Of a stretch of DNA of 52,457 nt, positions 49,056-52,457 are shown piece after piece; position 1 is the first letter of the stretch, and each line of letters starts with the position of its first letter. The position numbers were made by a program, and so were the translations under genes. Source of the DNA: Bacteroidales bacterium (GTDB lineage Bacteria; Bacteroidota; Bacteroidia; Bacteroidales; PWNQ01); NCBI GenBank assembly GCA_021738505.1, contig JAIPBW010000015.1, forward strand, positions 1-52,457, given 5' to 3'. Under the pieces are notes generated by a model, which was not told the origin of the DNA, ran no database searches, and worked only from the letters and a program-made list of their open reading frames with translations.

Positions 49056-49094
49056 GCATTTCATAAAAATCAATCGGATCCGGAGGAAAACCTG

Positions 49095-49379
49095 ATGGAA
49101 AAGAGAATAGGTACAGTCATTATTCTTATCGAAGACAAGCATGTAGTATCACGGCTCAATGAAATTGTGTCAGAGCATAGTGATATCGTTGTGGGCCGCC
49201 AGGGTATTCCCTTGCTGGAACAGGAAACACAACGAAGTGTGATCTCCCTTGTGCTTTATGGCGATCTTGACAGGATCGGAGCTCTTACAGGCAAACTCGG
49301 ACGGTTGAAAGGCGTTAATGTAAAATCCGCTTTGTTAAAAAACTCAAAACCGTCAGATTATGAGCTCGAAGATTCCTGA
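49095..49379 (+). CDS. TM1266-family iron-only hydrogenase system regulator
   Basis: A 94-residue small alpha/beta protein (RIGTVIILIEDKHVVSRLNEIVSEHSDIVVGRQGIPL, then SVISLVLYGDLDRIGALTGKLGRLKGVNVKS) with the ACT/NikR-like fold of the TM1266 family, found almost always beside [FeFe]-hydrogenase maturases and annotated as a putative regulator. No DNA-binding ribbon is obvious, so the mechanism is unknown. GGAGG lies 8 nt before the ATG. First gene of the operon; overlaps the next ORF by 20 bp. Confidence 0.9.
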   Translation: MEKRIGTVIILIEDKHVVSRLNEIVSEHSDIVVGRQGIPLLEQETQRSVISLVLYGDLDRIGALTGKLGRLKGVNVKSALLKNSKPSDYELEDS

Positions 49380-49638
49380 ACTGTTTCAACAAGACAAACC
49401 CCGGGATAAAATTCTGGAAGAGGTGTGTGAATACTTAAAACAAGCGTATTCCGTGAAAGCCTATTTCTGTAAAATCTTTGGCAAACGATGGGCATTTTAT
49501 GCCGGTGATCGTCATATCGAAATTCCCCGTAACCGTTTTGAGCTTAATAAAAACTACGGACTGGTGGTCGAAAGCATTGATCATCTTGAGGAAAAACAAT
49601 GGAATGAGATAGTTCAAAAAATAAAGTCTAACTTTTAA
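49360..49638 (+). CDS. Small conserved-looking protein of unknown function in the hyd operon
   Basis: 92 residues, soluble, basic and rich in aromatics; no signal peptide or membrane helix. Visible features: an N-terminal helix (RDKILEEVCEYLKQAY), a beta-rich middle (VKAYFCKIFGKRWAFYAGD, HIEIPRNRFELNKNYGLVVES) and a C-terminal helix (EEKQWNEIVQKIKSNF). It overlaps the TM1266-type gene by 20 bp and ends 17 bp before hydG, so it is translated from the same message. I do not recognise the family. A role in regulating or assembling the hydrogenase is suggested only by position. Confidence 0.75.
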   Translation: MSSKIPELFQQDKPRDKILEEVCEYLKQAYSVKAYFCKIFGKRWAFYAGDRHIEIPRNRFELNKNYGLVVESIDHLEEKQWNEIVQKIKSNF

Positions 49639-49655
49639 AGTAATACATAACTACT

Positions 49656-51089
49656 ATGATATTTAAACCAGAAGAATATCGCATCCCTGATGAACCTATG
49701 AAACCGTTTATTGACCCGGATGAAATTTGGGAATATATAAACAATACGGAACCCACCAGAGAGAGCGTACAAGCTGTTATTCAGAAATCCTTAAATAAGG
49801 AACGGTTAAATCTGAAAGATACGGCCACTTTAGTGAATGCTAAAGACCCTGACTTAATTGAAGAGATTAAAGAAGGTGCACGCAAGCTGAAAGAACTTGT
49901 TTATGGAAATCGCATAGTGCTTTTTGCTCCATTGTATATCGGAAATAAATGCACTAATGATTGCCAATACTGTGGTTTCCGGGTAAGTAACAAAGAAGCT
50001 GTTCGTAAAACTTTGGATGATAGTGAGATAAAAAAGGAGGTTGCGGCTCTTGAAGATAACGGACAAAAGCGTCTTATCCTCGTTTATGGAGAACATCCCG
50101 ATTATGATGCGGATTATATTGCCCATACCGTTAAAACGGTATATGAGGTTAAGCAAGGCAACGGTGAGATCCGTCGTGTAAATATTAATGCGGCACCGTT
50201 GGATATCGAAGGCTTTCGCAAGGTTCACGAAGCAGGCATCGGTACTTATCAGGTTTTCCAGGAAACGTATCATCCGGAAGCTTATAAGGAATATCATCTG
50301 GGAGGAAAGAAAAGAGACTATAACTATCGCCTGACCTCTTTAGACCGTGCTATGGAAGCCGGAATAGATGATGTAGGTATCGGAGCATTGTTCGGACTCT
50401 ACGACTGGCGGTTTGAAGCATTGGCTATGGTGCGCCATACCAATCATTTTGAAGCTTGTTATGATGTGGGGCCGCATACACTCTCTTTTCCGAGAATCCA
50501 GGATGCAGCCTCCATAGGGCTTTCCGATAAATATAACGTGGATGATGATACATTCACTCATCTGATTGCTGCTTTAAGACTGGCGGTGCCTTACACCGGA
50601 CTTATCCTTACTGCCCGCGAGAATCCACGGGTCAGAAAAGAGGTGATGCGCTTTGGTGTCTCGCAGATTGACGGAGGCACAAAACTTGAACTGGGGTCTT
50701 ATCAAAATTCGATTAATGAAGATCAGGACCTGAATAAGGAGCAGTTTATGATCAATGACTCCCGCTCTTTAAACCAAATTATTGATGAGTTGCTGGATGA
50801 CGGATTTTTGCCTTCCTTCTGTACGGCTTGTTACCGCTTAGGAAGAACAGGAGAGCATTTTATGGAATTTTCTGTGCCGGGGTTTATCAAACGCTATTGC
50901 ACTCCGAATGCCATTCTTACTTTAAGTGAATATCTGATGGATTATGCTCCGGAAGATACACGGGAAAAAGGCTGGAAGGTTATAGAAAATAACCTGAAAG
51001 AGCTGGAAGAGAATAATTTTAAAAATGTTCCCGAGATCCGTGAACGAATTGACCGGATTAAAGAAGGGGAGAGGGATTTGTACTTTTAA
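49656..51089 (+). CDS. hydG: [FeFe]-hydrogenase H-cluster maturase HydG
   Basis: A 477-residue radical SAM enzyme that cleaves tyrosine to make the CO and CN ligands of the H-cluster. The SAM-cluster motif CTNDCQYC (Cys 99, 103, 106) and the C-terminal auxiliary-cluster motif CX2CX22C (Cys 389, 392, 415; CTACYRLGRTGEHFM) are both complete, which separates HydG from ThiH. NAAPLDIEGFRKVHEAGIGTYQVFQETYH-type region near 180 is typical. Length is normal. HydE and HydF are not next to it in this window; downstream is a repeat array. Confidence 0.96.
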   Translation: MIFKPEEYRIPDEPMKPFIDPDEIWEYINNTEPTRESVQAVIQKSLNKERLNLKDTATLVNAKDPDLIEEIKEGARKLKELVYGNRIVLFAPLYIGNKCTNDCQYCGFRVSNKEAVRKTLDDSEIKKEVAALEDNGQKRLILVYGEHPDYDADYIAHTVKTVYEVKQGNGEIRRVNINAAPLDIEGFRKVHEAGIGTYQVFQETYHPEAYKEYHLGGKKRDYNYRLTSLDRAMEAGIDDVGIGALFGLYDWRFEALAMVRHTNHFEACYDVGPHTLSFPRIQDAASIGLSDKYNVDDDTFTHLIAALRLAVPYTGLILTARENPRVRKEVMRFGVSQIDGGTKLELGSYQNSINEDQDLNKEQFMINDSRSLNQIIDELLDDGFLPSFCTACYRLGRTGEHFMEFSVPGFIKRYCTPNAILTLSEYLMDYAPEDTREKGWKVIENNLKELEENNFKNVPEIRERIDRIKEGERDLYF

Positions 51090-51112
51090 TTTGTGTGTGT
51101 CCGGAATATCAA

Positions 51113-51469
51113 CCAGGGTTTCCACCCCCTCGCTGCTTTTTTACAAATAAAAAACTCCGGGATGTATTCTTAGCAATGGAATTTTGAATAAGCTGCAGAA
51201 TATACTACCCGCTCGCGGTTGGTACCCCTTTGGCGACATCCGTAACGCAAGGAGTAACTTTTTGATGGAAGCCGACTCATAAGGGGTACCAATCCCTGAA
51301 ACGAAGTGGAAGGGGTGGGAACCCTGGGGATAACGTTTGAAAATTTAGCATGAATGCGATAAACGGCACAGACCAATAGGGAGAAGCCATTCATCTTAAA
51401 TTCGTGCATTCGTGGCTTTACATTTTTGTTGCCACGAATGCACGAATGAATGGTTGGGTTTAAATAAAA
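51113..51469. repeat. Long palindromic repeat unit 1 (357 bp)
   Basis: Begins CCAGGGTTTCCACCCC, whose inverted copy (GGGGTGGGAACCCTGG, one change) lies at 51312-51327. Inside are TTGGTACCCCTT (51219-51230) and its perfect inverse (51281-51292). Towards the end is a perfect 17-bp inverted repeat ATTCGTGCATTCGTGGC (51400-51416) and its mate (51431-51447) around a 14-nt loop. It starts 23 bp after the hydG stop. No gene is supported in it. Confidence 0.9.
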
Positions 51470-51815
51470 CCAGGGTTTCCACCCCCTCGCTGCTTTTTTA
51501 CGAATAAAAAACTCCGGGATGTATTCTTAGCAATGGAGTTTTGAATAAGCTGCAGAATCTTTCACCCGCTCGCGGTTGGTACCCCTTTGGCGATAGCCGT
51601 AACGTAAGGCGTAACTTTTGATGGAAGCCTACTCGTAAGGGGTACCAATCCCTGAAACGAAGTGGAAGGGGTGGAAACCCTGGATGATAACGTTTGAAAA
51701 TTTAGCATGAATGTGATAAACGGCACAGACCATAAGGGAGAAGCCATTCGTCAATAATTCGTGCATTCGTGGCTTTACATTTTTTTTGCCACGAATGCAC
51801 GAATGAATGTTTGGG
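51470..51815. repeat. Long palindromic repeat unit 2 (346 bp)
   Basis: A second copy, nearly identical to unit 1 over most of its length, with scattered substitutions and short indels. It retains the CCAGGGTTTCCACCCC/GGGGTGGAAACCCTGG pair, the GGTACCCCTT/AAGGGGTACC pair and the ATTCGTGCATTCGTGGC hairpin. Confidence 0.9.
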
Positions 51816-52040
51816 TGGAAATGGAAAATCGAATTTGTAACCCTTACGGATTAGCCTCCAGCAAGGGGTATAAATCCCTGAAACGAAGTGGAAGGGGTGG
51901 AAACCCTGGGGATAACCTTTGAAAATTTAGCATGAATGTGATAAACGGCATAGACCAATAGGGAGAAGCCATTTGTCTTAAATTCGTGTATTCGTGGCTT
52001 TATATTTTTTTTGCCACGAATGCACGAATGAATGGTTGGG
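51816..52040. repeat. Short repeat unit 1 (225 bp)
   Basis: Shares the right-hand part of the long units (from the GGGG and CCCTGAAACGAAGTGGAAGG segment through the ATTCGTG hairpin). The left-hand part is replaced by a 49-bp segment beginning TGGAAATGGAAAATCG. The left partner CCAGGGTTTCCACCCC is absent. Confidence 0.9.
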
Positions 52041-52265
52041 TGGAAATGGAAAATCGAATTTGCAACCCTTACGGATTAGCCTTCAGCAAGGGGTACCAAT
52101 CCCTGAAACGAAGTGGAAGGGGTGGGAACCCTGGGGATAACCTTTGAAAATTTAGCATGAATGTGATAAACGGCACAGACCATTAGGGAGGAGCTATTCG
52201 TCAATAATTCGTGTATTCGTGGCTTTATATTTTTTTTGCCACGAATGCACGAATGAATGGTTGGG
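52041..52265. repeat. Short repeat unit 2 (225 bp)
   Basis: Exact 225-bp period relative to the previous unit, with few substitutions. The hairpin left arm has T for C (ATTCGTGTATTCGTGGC), which keeps pairing in RNA as G-U. Confidence 0.9.
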
Positions 52266-52457
52266 TGGAAATGGAAAATCGAATTTGCAACCCTTACGGA
52301 TTAGCCTCCAGCAAGGGTTACCAATCCCTGAAACGAAGTGGAAGGGGTGGAAACCCTGGGGATAACCTTTGAAAATTTAGCATGAATGTGATAAACGGCA
52401 CAGACCATAAGGGAGAAGCCATTCGTCAATAATTCGTGCATTCGTGGCCTTACATTT
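52266..52457. repeat. Short repeat unit 3 (partial)
   Basis: 192 bp of a third 225-bp unit; the window ends in the loop of its terminal hairpin. The array therefore continues beyond this window. Confidence 0.88.

Noticed and set aside
51170-51747. Two similar minus-strand ORFs of 79 and 61 residues
   Set aside because: They resemble each other only because they lie in two copies of the long repeat. There is no ribosome binding site, and the short units do not preserve the frame.
51113-52457. CRISPR array
   Set aside because: Periods of 225-357 bp, and the units repeat over their whole length with no variable spacers of constant size; no cas genes nearby.

Overview
The window looks like a chromosomal segment of a low-to-moderate GC Bacteroidota, most likely an anaerobic or facultatively anaerobic member of the Bacteroidales/Marinilabiliales kind; genus cannot be fixed from sequence reading alone. 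The clues are Bacteroidota-type RpoB/RpoC, a DUF3467 gene directly behind rpoC, a Porin_10-type outer membrane protein, two proteins with type IX secretion (T9SS) C-terminal sorting domains, a surface-type lipoprotein signal with acidic residues after the lipid cysteine, and several promoters that fit the Bacteroidota consensus TTTG-N19/20-TAnnTTTG.

Layout. 1-4.8 kb: a GNAT-like protein (-) and a three-subunit proton-translocating transhydrogenase pntAA-pntAB-pntB (+). 4.8-11.5 kb: a large soluble hybrid histidine kinase (-), an MFS transporter (-) and a putative porin (+). 11.7-19.6 kb: penicillin-binding protein 1C and an alpha-2-macroglobulin with an intact thioester motif, an envelope-defence pair (-). 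20.3-23.3 kb: pncB-pncA-fbaB (+), NAD salvage plus class I aldolase. 23.4-38.6 kb: a long minus-strand information-processing block. In transcription order it reads rpsU-xerC-hpf, then tRNA-Thr(TGT)-Tyr-Gly-Thr(GGT)-tuf-tRNA-Trp-secE-nusG-rplK-rplA-rplJ-rplL-rpoB-rpoC-DUF3467. 39-43 kb: a beta-barrel/SPOR protein (+) and a DPP IV-type peptidase (-).

43.3-48.8 kb: a cobalamin-controlled operon on the minus strand. A good promoter leads into a classical cobalamin riboswitch, then two T9SS-sorted secreted proteins of unknown function, a BtuB-like TonB-dependent receptor and a BtuG-like beta-propeller lipoprotein. The last three genes overlap or nearly touch. This is the most interesting functional unit: the two secreted proteins are good candidates for vitamin B12 capture proteins delivered by T9SS instead of as lipoproteins.

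48.9-51.1 kb: an [FeFe]-hydrogenase maturation operon (+) made of a TM1266-family regulator, an unrecognised 92-residue protein overlapping it, and HydG. It has a near-consensus promoter and a roughly 130-nt leader with a mini-ORF and two hairpins. 51.1-52.5 kb: no genes, but a striking array of modular palindromic repeats (two units of about 350 bp followed by 225-bp tandem units) that runs off the end of the window.
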